Assembly: GCA_002338565.1 (NCBI GenBank)
Contig: DDIN01000008.1
Coordinates: forward strand, 1,183,567-1,247,566
Length of the DNA stretch: 64,000 nt
Direction: 5' to 3'
Source of the DNA: Hyphomonadaceae bacterium UBA1849
Lineage (GTDB): Bacteria > Pseudomonadota > Alphaproteobacteria > Caulobacterales > Hyphomonadaceae
Shown here: piece by piece, positions 17,696 to 26,935 of the stretch
Numbering within the stretch: the first letter of the stretch is position 1
Layout: each line of letters starts with the position of its first letter
The notes under the pieces: model-generated
What the model saw: the letters and a program-made list of their open reading frames with translations, nothing else
The model's database searches: none
What the model was told of the DNA's origin: nothing
Program-made: the position numbers and the translations under genes

Positions 17696-18519
17696 AGCCG
17701 GACTTCGCGGCAGGTTCAGGCGCTTTTTCGACGGGGCGAACCAATTTGACTTCCCAGCTGCAGGCGCAGGATCTCGATTCTCATAATTCAGCGCCGCTCT
17801 ACAAGCAGATCTATACGCTGCTGCGGTCGCGGATTGAGACGGGCGTGTTTGCGTTTAACTCCAAGCTTCCCGCCGAGGAAACGCTGGCCGTTGAACTGGG
17901 TGTGTCACGTATTACCGTGAAGCGCGCCATGAACGAGCTGGCGGCGAGCGGATTTGTGAAACGCTTTCGCGGTCGTGGTACAATCGTCTCTTATAGTAAC
18001 CGGACACCGCCCGTGCTCGGTAACTTTTCGACATCGATGGAGCATTTGAGGCGTCTGGGGTTTGAAACCGAGATTGAACTCAAATTTCTGGACATTGTGC
18101 CTGTGAATATTGATGTCGCCACCGAACTCGGCATCCTGCCAGGCACGGAAGTTCAGTATGTTGAACGCGTGCGCCACCTCGAAAATGCGCCGTTTTCGCA
18201 CATTCGCAACTATACACCGCTCGACGTTGCCTCGAAAATTGATGACGCCGAGATCGCCTACAGACCGTTTACCGAGCTTCTGGCTGGCGCAGGTCATGAG
18301 GTTGAGAGTGCGGAGCAAACCATTCAGGCACGTTCGGTGAGCGGCGCCGTTGCGCAGGCGCTTATGCTGGCGGAAGGTGCGGCGGTGCTCACCATCCGTC
18401 GCGTACTACGGGACGCGAACAAAAAAGCGGTTCAGTTCACCATCTCAAATTATCGCGCTGACCGGTATCAGTATCACATGGTCATCGAGAACGCGGATGT
18501 AAAATCCGGGTCTGATTGA
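17692..18519 (+). CDS. GntR/HutC-type transcriptional regulator (UTRA domain)
   Basis: N-terminal winged HTH (PLYKQIYTLLRSRIETGVF, then LGVSRITVKRAMNELAASGFV) and C-terminal UTRA ligand domain (from ENAPFSHIRNYTP to the end), 275 residues. This family represses catabolic operons and is released by a pathway metabolite. Being last in the amidase/imidase operon suggests it senses that substrate or product. The start overlaps the previous stop by 4 nt. Confidence 0.9.
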   Translation: MKPDFAAGSGAFSTGRTNLTSQLQAQDLDSHNSAPLYKQIYTLLRSRIETGVFAFNSKLPAEETLAVELGVSRITVKRAMNELAASGFVKRFRGRGTIVSYSNRTPPVLGNFSTSMEHLRRLGFETEIELKFLDIVPVNIDVATELGILPGTEVQYVERVRHLENAPFSHIRNYTPLDVASKIDDAEIAYRPFTELLAGAGHEVESAEQTIQARSVSGAVAQALMLAEGAAVLTIRRVLRDANKKAVQFTISNYRADRYQYHMVIENADVKSGSD

Positions 18520-18723
18520 GCGACCTCTGCATTCACTGGTTTAAATCGCGTTCAGTCGCACCAGAATGGTTGATTGGCCTGCCTGATTCCTGACCGACTC
18601 CTGGGCTGTATTCGCCTGACAATTAAACAAAACCCCTTTGAGCCATAGGTATTTGGCACTGCGCTTGACGATAAGACGTTTCTGAGCCCCAATTGGTATA
18701 TCAATATATCTTAGGAGCCGGTT

Positions 18724-19596
18724 ATGAGTAATGTTGCTGTCGTCGAAAAGCCAGAAGCCACCAACACTGAGGAGTCTCAGAAAGGTATTCCTATCCGCTC
18801 GATCAGTCGCGCGCTGAACATTCTTCAGATCATCAATCGAGCTGGTTCGATCTGTCTGATGGATATCGCAAAGCAAGCGAACCTACCTTATCCAAGCGCG
18901 TGCCGGATCGTACAGACGCTGGTGCATGAAGGCATGATCGAACGCGAAACCTGCCGCAAATATTACCGCCCTGCGCCTAGCGTGCAGTCGCTGTCATACG
19001 GATATCAGGATGATGATGAGCTGGTGAGCATTGCGCGTCCGTTCATTGAAGATCTGACACGCGAGATTGGCTGGCCGGTTTCTATTGTCACGCGCATTGG
19101 CAACCAGATGGTCCTTCGTGACAGCACCCACGCCATGACGTCGCTCACGTTTGCCCGCTATTATCCGGGCTACAGCCTGCCAATCGCGTATTGCGCAGAT
19201 GGAAAAGCATTCCTCGCGGCATTGCCTGAAGAAGAGCTGGCGCTGATCAAAACCAATCTTGGCCCGCGTATTCCGGTGCCTGGAGACCCAAACTGTGTGC
19301 TCGATCCGCTGGATAATCTCGAAGAGGTACGTCGTCAGGGCTATGCGGTTGTTGAACGCGTTCCGCATACAGTGACACCGGGCAAAACATCCTGCGTGTC
19401 TGTCCCGCTCCATAGAAATGGCCGCGTAGCAGGTGTCGCAACGATTGCATTCTTTGCATCGACCATGAACCACAAGGAAGCTGTGAACCAGCTGCTGCCA
19501 GCCCTTCAGGATACGCAGCATAAGATCAATCAGGCGCTCTCTGGCAAAACGGCATCGGCAGAGAAGCCGGGCTCACACCTCAGTGCGGTTGCCTGA
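18724..19596 (+). CDS. IclR-family transcriptional regulator
   Basis: Winged-helix domain at about 24-85 (RSISRALNILQIINRAG, IAKQANLPYPSACRIVQTL) and C-terminal effector domain, 290 residues. IclR proteins control aromatic, dicarboxylate and CoA-ester catabolism. TATATCAATATATC just upstream is AT-rich and could be an operator. It is convergent with the symporter gene 6 nt away, and likely controls the surrounding CoA-transferase/hydratase/lyase genes. The 204-nt gap before it holds no gene I can support. Confidence 0.9.
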   Translation: MSNVAVVEKPEATNTEESQKGIPIRSISRALNILQIINRAGSICLMDIAKQANLPYPSACRIVQTLVHEGMIERETCRKYYRPAPSVQSLSYGYQDDDELVSIARPFIEDLTREIGWPVSIVTRIGNQMVLRDSTHAMTSLTFARYYPGYSLPIAYCADGKAFLAALPEEELALIKTNLGPRIPVPGDPNCVLDPLDNLEEVRRQGYAVVERVPHTVTPGKTSCVSVPLHRNGRVAGVATIAFFASTMNHKEAVNQLLPALQDTQHKINQALSGKTASAEKPGSHLSAVA

Positions 19597-19602
19597 TCCA
19601 TC

Positions 19603-21015
19603 TCACTTACGGGTCGTGAGCCGTTCAAATGTCAGAATGGCGAACGACCCGACCCATGGGGCGATGGTTGTCCAGATACCGCCCGGTCCGCTCGCCAGCA
19701 GGAAGGTGAGGGCAAGGCTCAGGAAAAATCCGGTGAGCATGGACGCAAGCAAATAGCCATTGCGCGGCGTCCAGCCAATCGTTCTTGCCACGACAATCGG
19801 CCCGAATGTAGCCCCCAGCGCGACCCAGGCAAACAACACACGTTCGAAAATCGAAGACGGCAAAAGCAGCGTTACGCCTACGGCTGCGATGCACACCAGA
19901 ATAATGGCCAGCCGCGAGATCAGCACTTTTCGTTTTGGTGCCAGCCGCGCAAGACCCAGATCATGGCTCAGGGCTGCGCCAGCTACGAGAAGCTGGCTAT
20001 CTACCGTCGACATAATAGCTGACAGGGTCGCGGCGGCGACGATGCCTGCAAAAATGCCGGGAAGAAGCTCGGTAGCAGAGCCGAAGAAAACGCCTTCATT
20101 GACGCCGCTCTCGCCAAACATGATGCGCGCGGCAAGTCCCAGAACGCCCATGCCGGTGTAAACAATTGCGCCCCAAGCGCAGGCAATGGCGCCGCCTTCA
20201 ATACGGGCGCGCTTGTCTCGTGCAGCCATAATCCATGCCACAAGGTGAGGCTGGCCGAGGGCGCCAAAACCTGTCGCTGACAGGCCGATGACAAAGCCGA
20301 GCGCCGCCAGACCTGCGCGATCTCCAAAAGCGCTCGAGAATGATGGCGGTGCTTCCGCGAGCATTTCGGAGAACGCTGAAAAGCCGCCAACATGGAAGAA
20401 GGCGATAGTGGGCAGGATGATCGCGACGATGCCAATAAGCGCGCCTTGAACGGTATCGACGATAGAGACAGCCACAAACCCGCCAAGGAAGGTGTAGACG
20501 AGGATCAATGCCGCCCCGATGACCACACCAAGCGCGAGGCTGCTATCGAACAGATCGTTAAACGCCTGACCGGCGCCTTGCAGCTGCGCCGCGATATACC
20601 ATGAAAAGCTGAAGGCAATGATCAGCGAGGCCGCGATCCGGATCAGTCTTCCAATCGTCGGGGAGTCTGTGTGCTGGGAGACAAAGTCTGTCAGCGTCAG
20701 ATGGTCATGCTCGGCTGTATCTTCCTGAAGCACTCTGCCCGACCAGAACCAGACAACGGCATAGCCAGCTAGAATGCCCGGCACCATCCACATGGCAGAC
20801 GGGCCGATTGCATAGACAAACCCTGAAAAGCCAAGCAGCACCCAGGCCGATGATGTTGAGGCCGCATAGGCTAGTCCGGCAACCACGGAGCCGAGGCTTC
20901 GATCGGCGAGAATGAACGCGTCCTCGGACTGGGCATTTTTTGAGGCCCAGAAGCCGATCCCGACGAGACCAGCAGAATAAATGATAAGCGTAATCAGGGC
21001 GTCGAGGTTTGCCAT
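19603..21015 (-). CDS. Sodium:solute symporter (SSS family, PutP-like)
   Basis: The 470-residue integral membrane protein has the SSS hallmarks: AYAASTSSAWVLLGFSGFVY in an early helix, SFSWYIAAQLQGAGQAF, and the ATLSAIMSTVDSQLLVAGAAL sodium-site region. It takes up a small charged solute with Na+. It is last in a minus-strand run headed by the LeuC-like gene, suggesting import of the pathway acid or a related compound. The substrate (proline, acid or amide) is not determinable. Confidence 0.9.
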   Translation of the reverse strand: MANLDALITLIIYSAGLVGIGFWASKNAQSEDAFILADRSLGSVVAGLAYAASTSSAWVLLGFSGFVYAIGPSAMWMVPGILAGYAVVWFWSGRVLQEDTAEHDHLTLTDFVSQHTDSPTIGRLIRIAASLIIAFSFSWYIAAQLQGAGQAFNDLFDSSLALGVVIGAALILVYTFLGGFVAVSIVDTVQGALIGIVAIILPTIAFFHVGGFSAFSEMLAEAPPSFSSAFGDRAGLAALGFVIGLSATGFGALGQPHLVAWIMAARDKRARIEGGAIACAWGAIVYTGMGVLGLAARIMFGESGVNEGVFFGSATELLPGIFAGIVAAATLSAIMSTVDSQLLVAGAALSHDLGLARLAPKRKVLISRLAIILVCIAAVGVTLLLPSSIFERVLFAWVALGATFGPIVVARTIGWTPRNGYLLASMLTGFFLSLALTFLLASGPGGIWTTIAPWVGSFAILTFERLTTRK

Positions 21016-21037
21016 GTGAGTATGTCGTCAGTTGAAA

Positions 21038-21982
21038 TCAGGAAATAGCGGCGACTGCTTCTTGCTTGAAGCCGAGTGGAAGTCCAGCGCGCGGTGTGAA
21101 GCCGTAAAGCTCTTCATCTGGCAGTGAAGCGGCCAGAATTTCGCGGCACGCCATCAGGGCTTCCAGGTCTACACCCGTGGAAATGCCCATGGATTCGAAC
21201 ATGAAGACGATATCCTCGGTGACGATATTGCCGCTCGCGCCCGGTGAGGTCGGGCATCCGCCAAGACCCGCCTGTGATGCATCAAAAGTGGTGATGCCTT
21301 CTTCATAGGCAGCAAGTGCATTCGCAAGACCCAGCCCGCGCGTGTTGTGAAGGTGAACGCCGGTCAGATTTTCTGCGCCGACTTCAGCGCGTACGGAGCG
21401 GATAAGCTGGCGGATTGAGGCCGGGTCTGCATAGCCGGTCGTGTCTGATAGCCCGACTTCATCGCACCCAGCGCCCATAAGGCGCGTGGCAAGTTTCAGA
21501 ATAACGGCTTCGGGAATAGCGCCTTCAATTGTGCAGCCAAACGCTGTCGAGAGGGAGCCCTCCAGATGTGGGCGCGCGTCTTCTGGCTGTTCTGCGACAA
21601 GGGCTGCAATATTCAGCGCTTCTTCAATGACTTGATCATGGGTGCGGCGAATATTTTTGATGGAGTGTGTTTCGCTGACTGAGAGAGGGATGGTCAGCTT
21701 GTCTGCGCCTGCCTCAATCGCCAGCTGCGCGCCTTTCATATTCGGAACGAGAACAGCGACTGTCAGACCAGGGAGAGTTTTAGCAAAGCGCACGATTTCG
21801 CCTGTATCGGCCATTTGCGGCAACAGCTTTGGAGAGACGAAACTACCGACTTCGATTTCCTCGATGCCGGCATCATAAAGCGCGCGTATCCAGCGTTCCT
21901 TTTCGGCCGTCGGCATGATCGCCTTGCAATTCTGAAGGCCATCTCTTGGCCCGACTTCGCTGATCAGAACTTTGCTGCTCAC
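21038..21982 (-). CDS. HMG-CoA lyase-family enzyme (3-hydroxyacyl/citramalyl-CoA lyase)
   Basis: DRE-TIM metallolyase of 314 residues. The signature EVGPRDGLQN is at residues 9-18, followed by GLSDTTGYADP, GVHLHNTRG metal ligands and the GLGGCPTSPGASGN loop with the catalytic cysteine. It cleaves a 3-hydroxy-3-methylacyl-CoA or similar tertiary hydroxyacyl-CoA. Co-location with a class III CoA-transferase and LeuCD-like hydratase favours a malyl/citramalyl-type CoA ester rather than leucine breakdown. GTG 21982 with AAGG upstream is chosen. Confidence 0.85.
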   Translation of the reverse strand: MSSKVLISEVGPRDGLQNCKAIMPTAEKERWIRALYDAGIEEIEVGSFVSPKLLPQMADTGEIVRFAKTLPGLTVAVLVPNMKGAQLAIEAGADKLTIPLSVSETHSIKNIRRTHDQVIEEALNIAALVAEQPEDARPHLEGSLSTAFGCTIEGAIPEAVILKLATRLMGAGCDEVGLSDTTGYADPASIRQLIRSVRAEVGAENLTGVHLHNTRGLGLANALAAYEEGITTFDASQAGLGGCPTSPGASGNIVTEDIVFMFESMGISTGVDLEALMACREILAASLPDEELYGFTPRAGLPLGFKQEAVAAIS

Positions 21983-22086
21983 ACCCTTACTCCGTAAAAT
22001 TGGACTTTGATCTTCTCTAGGTCGGCCGAATGCGAAAAACATTTGGTCTTCCGGAAGTGTCCGTAGAGCGACGATGGGGCGTGTGA

Positions 22087-23286
22087 TCAGTCCTGCGCGT
22101 GGAGCGCTCTGATGACGGCGTTCGGGAGACGAGAATCGTCCCATCCGGTCTGAGAATCTCCGAGGCGAACAATCACAAGGTCTTCTGACTGGCTGATATA
22201 GACGCGCTGACCGCCAAACCCGTCAAAGAAGATGAGATCGTCGGAGAGGTAGGGCTCGCTTGAGAGCGCAGCAAAGCCGACGCCTTCAAAATTGTAATAG
22301 CGTTCAGCTTCGAACTCCGTGCCGCGCCAGATCTGCCAACCATAGTTCGGGTTGAGTGTGGAAGGTGCCGTCATGTTTTCAATGGCTTCTGCCGGAACGA
22401 TCTGTTCGCCGTCATAGACGCCGTCCTGTTTGATCAACAGGCCAAGACGCAGCCAGTCCAGCGGGCGTGCCAGAAAGGATGCATAACCGCGCGGGAAGCC
22501 TTCTTGGTTGAAATCATAGGTATAGGCATCAGCCGCGCCAATCGGCTGCCAGATTTCACGTGAGAGGTAGTCCTGATACGGCTCGCCAAGTGCGCGGGTC
22601 ACGACCAGCATCAGAAGCTGGCTGACTGTATTCTGATAATGGAAATGGGGCGCGCTCGCGTCTTCCAGCGGCAGGCTGAGCAGTGTTTCAACCGTATTAT
22701 CCTCGCCTGACGCGAAGCGCACGGCAGGTGACGCCGCGCCGCCCTCATATGAGAGTGGGGCGAGTCCGGCGGACATGGTCAGAAGCTGGCGCAGCGTGAT
22801 CTCGCCGCGCGGATCGTCTTCCCATTCAGGCAGCCAGGTCGAAATCGGTGCATCGGCGCTTTCAACTAGCCCGTCTGCAATTGCCTTGGCCGTAACGAGG
22901 CCGAGCACAGATTTGTGCATGCTGGCCGGTTCTGACCGAACATCTTCGGTGTGCGGCGGGAAATAGATTTCAAGCTGAAGCCCGCCATCATGCCAGATGA
23001 GTAGGGCGTAGCTTGTCGTTTCCTCAGCATAGGCGATTGCGTCAGCGAAGATTACGTCGGCATCTGTGATGCGGGCATCAGGATTTTGAGGTAGCGGTTC
23101 CGGCGCGCCTTCGACCCGCGACCGTGGAAAGTAAGTGTCTACAATCGTGGCATTGGTCGGCATTGCCTCAGGTTCTGACGCTGTGGCTTCCTGTGGTTGC
23201 TCAGCTTCGATCGCTGGCGGCGTCTGGTCTTGTGCGCAGGCTGAGAGGCAAATGAGGGCCACGCCCGAACTCAGATGGAATTTCAT
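22087..23286 (-). CDS. Lipoprotein serine hydrolase, beta-lactamase/esterase (class C) family
   Basis: The signal peptide has lipobox LSAC (C17). The catalytic SxxK motif is S122-M-H-K125, and a YxN-like region (YQN) lies further on. The 399-residue length and the C-terminal FFDGFGGQRVYI fit the AmpC-like esterase/amidase group rather than a true beta-lactamase. It is anchored to the envelope, so it may trim a substrate before import. It sits between the flavoprotein and HMG-CoA-lyase-like genes in the same orientation. Confidence 0.8.
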   Translation of the reverse strand: MKFHLSSGVALICLSACAQDQTPPAIEAEQPQEATASEPEAMPTNATIVDTYFPRSRVEGAPEPLPQNPDARITDADVIFADAIAYAEETTSYALLIWHDGGLQLEIYFPPHTEDVRSEPASMHKSVLGLVTAKAIADGLVESADAPISTWLPEWEDDPRGEITLRQLLTMSAGLAPLSYEGGAASPAVRFASGEDNTVETLLSLPLEDASAPHFHYQNTVSQLLMLVVTRALGEPYQDYLSREIWQPIGAADAYTYDFNQEGFPRGYASFLARPLDWLRLGLLIKQDGVYDGEQIVPAEAIENMTAPSTLNPNYGWQIWRGTEFEAERYYNFEGVGFAALSSEPYLSDDLIFFDGFGGQRVYISQSEDLVIVRLGDSQTGWDDSRLPNAVIRALHAQD

Positions 23287-23309
23287 GTTTGCCTCTTTCA
23301 GGATTGGTT

Positions 23310-24686
23310 TCAGTTCTCGTTCAGAACCTGTTTAGCCGCCGCGCGCCCAGCAAGCTTGCCGAAACTGGTGGCAGTCAGCAGTCCATTGCCGGCCAGATAT
23401 CCATCAGCGCCATCGCCTGAGATACCTCGCGCGGCCCCGCCTGCAGCATAAAGGTTAGGAAGCGGGGCGCCGTCTTCAGCAAGCACGCGGGCGTCACCAT
23501 CGACAGATAGTCCGCCTTGCGTGTGGAAGAGTGCGCCAACCACTTTTGCGCAATAATAAGGCCCGGCGAGCGGAATTTTGCCAGTGAAGTCGCGATCGAA
23601 CTCGTCAGTTGTTTCGCCAGCATTCAGTGCCATGACGTTCGCCAGCGTCGCTTCGAGCGCGTCCGCAGGCAGGTTGGCTTTCGCTGCCAGCTCCTGAATA
23701 GTCGGGGCGGTCTGCACAGCACCCGCTTTGAGCGCATCTTGATAATCGTCAAAATCGAGCATCAGCGTGTGCAGGCGCTCGTCATAGATGGACCATGCGA
23801 CCTGTCCGGGCTGGCCGTTAATCTTGGCAGCTTGTTCTGAATAGCCCGACGCCTCGTTGGAGAAGCGCGTGCCTTCACGATTTACCTGAAAGCCGCCTTC
23901 CATGATGAGTGGCCAGAGGATTGGAATGCCGTGTCCCGCAGCGAGGCCGCCATGTCCCTGATAGGCGCTCATATCGGAGAGTTTAGCGCCCAGTTCCTGA
24001 CCCCAGCGGATCGCATCGCCCTTATTGCCCGGGTGGCCATGATAAAAGCCCTCCGCCATTTCAGGGATCCATTCGCGAACCATATCGGCATTTCCGCCAA
24101 AGCCGGAGCAAGCGAGGATAACTGCGTCACAGCTGACGCTTTCTGTCACTCCGTCAGGCCGTGTGTACTCGACGAGTGTCACTTTGCCTTTTTCTGACGC
24201 AAGACGTGTGACCGTCGCATCGGTAAGGACTGGAATGTCGGCTGCTTCACAAGCTGACTGAAGCGACGCCATGAGCTCGCCGCCGGTTCTGAGCGGTGTG
24301 CCATACATGCGCATGGCCGTATGGCCCGGATAGAGGAAGCCGCCAATCAGGCTCAGCGGGATGCTATGTTTGTCGCGAAGCCAGGCGATGGTTTCGGCAG
24401 ATTCCTGGCCCAGCTTTAGCGCGATATCGGGATCGGTCTTGCCTTTGGTTTTCGCCATGACGTCAGCGGCAAACCGTTCCGGGCTGTCCTCAATGCCTTT
24501 TTCAGCCTGTTCCGGCGTTCCTGCGGCAGGGATGAGGCCTGTCGACATTGCCGTTGAGCCCATTGGAACGGAATCCCGTTCAAGCACCAGAACGTCTGCG
24601 CCGAGGTCGGAGGTTGCAAGTGCAGCGGTCAGGCCCGCGCCACCTGCACCAATAACGATGACAGGAAAATGTAGAATATCGCTCAT
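23310..24686 (-). CDS. FAD-dependent oxidoreductase, fumarate reductase/tricarballylate dehydrogenase-like
   Basis: Dinucleotide-binding IGAGGAGLTAALATSDLGA (about residues 12-30), STAMSTGLIPA, and the closing FAD motif LYAAGGAARGISGDGADGYL (about 417-436). It belongs to the FRD/KstD/TcuA superfamily, which introduces or removes a C=C next to a carboxyl or carbonyl. No signal peptide or heme motif. Two bases separate it from the LeuD-like gene, suggesting it oxidises a substituted succinate to feed the hydratase. Confidence 0.85.
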   Translation of the reverse strand: MSDILHFPVIVIGAGGAGLTAALATSDLGADVLVLERDSVPMGSTAMSTGLIPAAGTPEQAEKGIEDSPERFAADVMAKTKGKTDPDIALKLGQESAETIAWLRDKHSIPLSLIGGFLYPGHTAMRMYGTPLRTGGELMASLQSACEAADIPVLTDATVTRLASEKGKVTLVEYTRPDGVTESVSCDAVILACSGFGGNADMVREWIPEMAEGFYHGHPGNKGDAIRWGQELGAKLSDMSAYQGHGGLAAGHGIPILWPLIMEGGFQVNREGTRFSNEASGYSEQAAKINGQPGQVAWSIYDERLHTLMLDFDDYQDALKAGAVQTAPTIQELAAKANLPADALEATLANVMALNAGETTDEFDRDFTGKIPLAGPYYCAKVVGALFHTQGGLSVDGDARVLAEDGAPLPNLYAAGGAARGISGDGADGYLAGNGLLTATSFGKLAGRAAAKQVLNEN

Positions 24687-24687
24687 C

Positions 24688-25293
24688 TTATCCAGCTTTC
24701 AGATTGTATATCCACGGGCGGCGCGCCCGATCAGCTTCACGAAAGGCTGCGATGTCCGCAGCACGCTTGAGGGTGAGATCAATCGGGTCCAGCCCTTCAA
24801 GCAGCATTTCACGTGCTTCGGTTTCAAGTTCAAAGCTCCAACTATCACCTGCTTCGGCGGTGATGGTCATGGCTTCGAGGTTGACGGTGATCGGCCCTTC
24901 AGCCTTAGCAATTGGCTCAGGCGAGAGCTTTACGGGCAGGATTCCATTACGGATACAGTTGCCGCGAAAGATCGGGTTGAAACTGCGTGCAATAACGACG
25001 CGAAAGCCATATTCAGCGAGCGCCCATGCGGCGTGTTCACGCGAGGAACCGCAGCCCATATTATCGCCTGAGAGCAGAATTTCCGCATCTGCATATTTTG
25101 CGTCATTGAGCACAAAGTCAGGATTGATCTCGCGGCTGCCGACAGCGGTATACCGCCAGCCTGCAAAGAGACCATCTGACAGGCCTGTTTTGGAAACCGA
25201 CTTCATTTCGCGCGATGGAATGATGATGTCGGTATCAATGTTATCGACGATCAGCGGCACCGCCAGAGACCGGACAGTTTTAAGCGGCTTCAT
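24688..25293 (-). CDS. Aconitase-family hydratase, small (LeuD-like) subunit
   Basis: The 201-residue swivel domain has DNIDTDIIIPSREMK (about 17-31), GLFAGWRY and GCGSSREHAAWAL (about 77-89), the substrate-binding serine/arginine loop. It pairs with the large subunit whose stop overlaps its start by 4 nt. Family members hydrate or isomerise isopropylmalate, citraconate, maleate or dimethylmaleate. Its location with CoA-transferase and lyase genes argues for a catabolic hydratase rather than leucine biosynthesis, though that cannot be excluded. Confidence 0.85.
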   Translation of the reverse strand: MKPLKTVRSLAVPLIVDNIDTDIIIPSREMKSVSKTGLSDGLFAGWRYTAVGSREINPDFVLNDAKYADAEILLSGDNMGCGSSREHAAWALAEYGFRVVIARSFNPIFRGNCIRNGILPVKLSPEPIAKAEGPITVNLEAMTITAEAGDSWSFELETEAREMLLEGLDPIDLTLKRAADIAAFREADRARRPWIYNLKAG

Positions 25294-26708
25294 CGGCTTT
25301 CCTTTCCGGCGAGCATGCGCGCATCTGCAATATGACCCATGATGGCTGACATGGCGACGGTTTCCGGTGACGCGAGATGCGAGCGTGTTTTAGGGCCCTG
25401 ACGGCTCTCGAAATTCCGGTTCGTGGAGGTGATGACCCGCTCTTCTGCGCCGAAGCTTTCGCCGCCAGCAAAGAAGCACATGGAGCACCCTGATTCCCGC
25501 CACTCAAAGCCTGCATCCAGAAAAATCTGGTCGAGGCCTTCGGCTTCTGCGAGGGCTTTCACAGACGTGGAGCCGGGCACGCAAATGGCTTTGACGTGCG
25601 GCGCGACTTTCTGGCCGATCAGTATATCTGCTGCGCGGCGCAGGTCTGACAGGCGACTATTCGTACAGGAGCCGATAAATGCGGCATCTATGCTGAATGA
25701 TCGCAGCGGTTCACCCGGTTCCAGGTCCATATAGGCAATGGCGCGGTCATAGCTGTCACGTGAGTCGCGGCTCGAAACTTCGGAATAATGCGGCACGTCG
25801 TCGGTAACCGGCATGGATTGCTGCGGGCTCGTACCCCAGCTGACCATGGGAGGCACATCACTGCCGCTCAGCATGACGTCCTTGTCAAAGCGCGCGTCTG
25901 CATCGGTGAAAATGGTCTTCCACTGCTCGAGTGCGGCCGTCCAATCTTCACCTTTGGGCGCGTAATCGCGGCCCTTAAGATATTTGTACACCTTCTCATC
26001 GGGCGCAATGAAAGCGGAAAAAGCGCCAAGTTCTGTCGCCATATTGCAGAGTGTCAGGCGGGCTTCGACGTCCAGAGCCGTCACAGCGCTGCCTGCATAC
26101 TCGATCATGTGCCCGACGGCGCCAGAGGAGCTGATCTCTGAAATGATATAAAGCGCCAGATCTTTAGCGGTCACGCCGGGTGAAAGCTCGCCATCTATGG
26201 TTATACGCATGGTTTTGGGCTTGTTGACGCGCAGGGTCGAGGTTGCAAGCGCGTGCTCTGCCTCGGATGACCCAATGCCCCAGGCGAGGCCACCAAGTGC
26301 GCCCTGAGAACAGGTATGACTATCCGGGCAGACCAGAGTGGCACCGGGCAAAATGATCCCCAGCTCTGGCGAGATGACGTGCACAATTCCCTGCCGTCTG
26401 TCATTGAGATCAAACAGGGAAATGCCGGCCTCTTTGGAGGCTTCGCGCGTCGCAAGGATGAAGTCCCGTCCTGTTGGCATGAGTGTGTTATCGGAGCGGC
26501 CGGGCAGCGTATCGACGATGTGGTCCATGGTCGCAAAAACCTGCGCCGGATCGTTCACTTGCCGCCCTGACGCATGAAGGCTTTTCAGTGCTACACCGCC
26601 TGTGCGTTCATGAAGCAGAATGCGATCGATCAAAATAAGATCTGTTTCGTCGCCAATCTCGCTAACACGGTGCGCGTCCCAGATCTTCTCGAATGCAGTT
26701 TTACCCAT
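25290..26708 (-). CDS. Aconitase-family hydratase, large (LeuC-like) subunit
   Basis: The 472-residue catalytic subunit has the [4Fe-4S] cysteines C348 (IGSCTNS), C408 and C411 (SGCSMCFF) and the substrate site CPDSHTCSQGALGG (about 127-140). Isopropylmalate isomerase usually reads PGCSMC, so the Ser here may be a specificity change. ATG 26708 is chosen; GGGAAAG lies upstream, and earlier in-frame starts extend the protein far beyond family length. It heads the minus-strand run and is divergent from the CoA-transferase. Confidence 0.88.
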   Translation of the reverse strand: MGKTAFEKIWDAHRVSEIGDETDLILIDRILLHERTGGVALKSLHASGRQVNDPAQVFATMDHIVDTLPGRSDNTLMPTGRDFILATREASKEAGISLFDLNDRRQGIVHVISPELGIILPGATLVCPDSHTCSQGALGGLAWGIGSSEAEHALATSTLRVNKPKTMRITIDGELSPGVTAKDLALYIISEISSSGAVGHMIEYAGSAVTALDVEARLTLCNMATELGAFSAFIAPDEKVYKYLKGRDYAPKGEDWTAALEQWKTIFTDADARFDKDVMLSGSDVPPMVSWGTSPQQSMPVTDDVPHYSEVSSRDSRDSYDRAIAYMDLEPGEPLRSFSIDAAFIGSCTNSRLSDLRRAADILIGQKVAPHVKAICVPGSTSVKALAEAEGLDQIFLDAGFEWRESGCSMCFFAGGESFGAEERVITSTNRNFESRQGPKTRSHLASPETVAMSAIMGHIADARMLAGKESR

Positions 26709-26935
26709 AAACACAACTTTCCCGATGTGCGGTTTATCCGGCTTGAGCTCAAAATGAGCACGTTGGCTGGTCTTTGCGCATCGGATTTCACCAAGCTGTT
26801 CGAGGAACGAATAACTTCCGGCGCACTCTGGTTTTGGATGCTCGTCAGTCGACCAGCTGTGATTCACGGCAGGAAAAACCCGTCCAAACCGACGAGTTTT
26901 ACTCAGACGAATAACGAGAATATCGGAGTGCCACC

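Noticed and set aside
24688..26708. Ordinary leucine-biosynthesis leuCD
   Set aside because: No leuA/leuB nearby and the genes sit among CoA-transferase, lyase and transporter genes; kept as LeuCD-like only, although it cannot be fully excluded.
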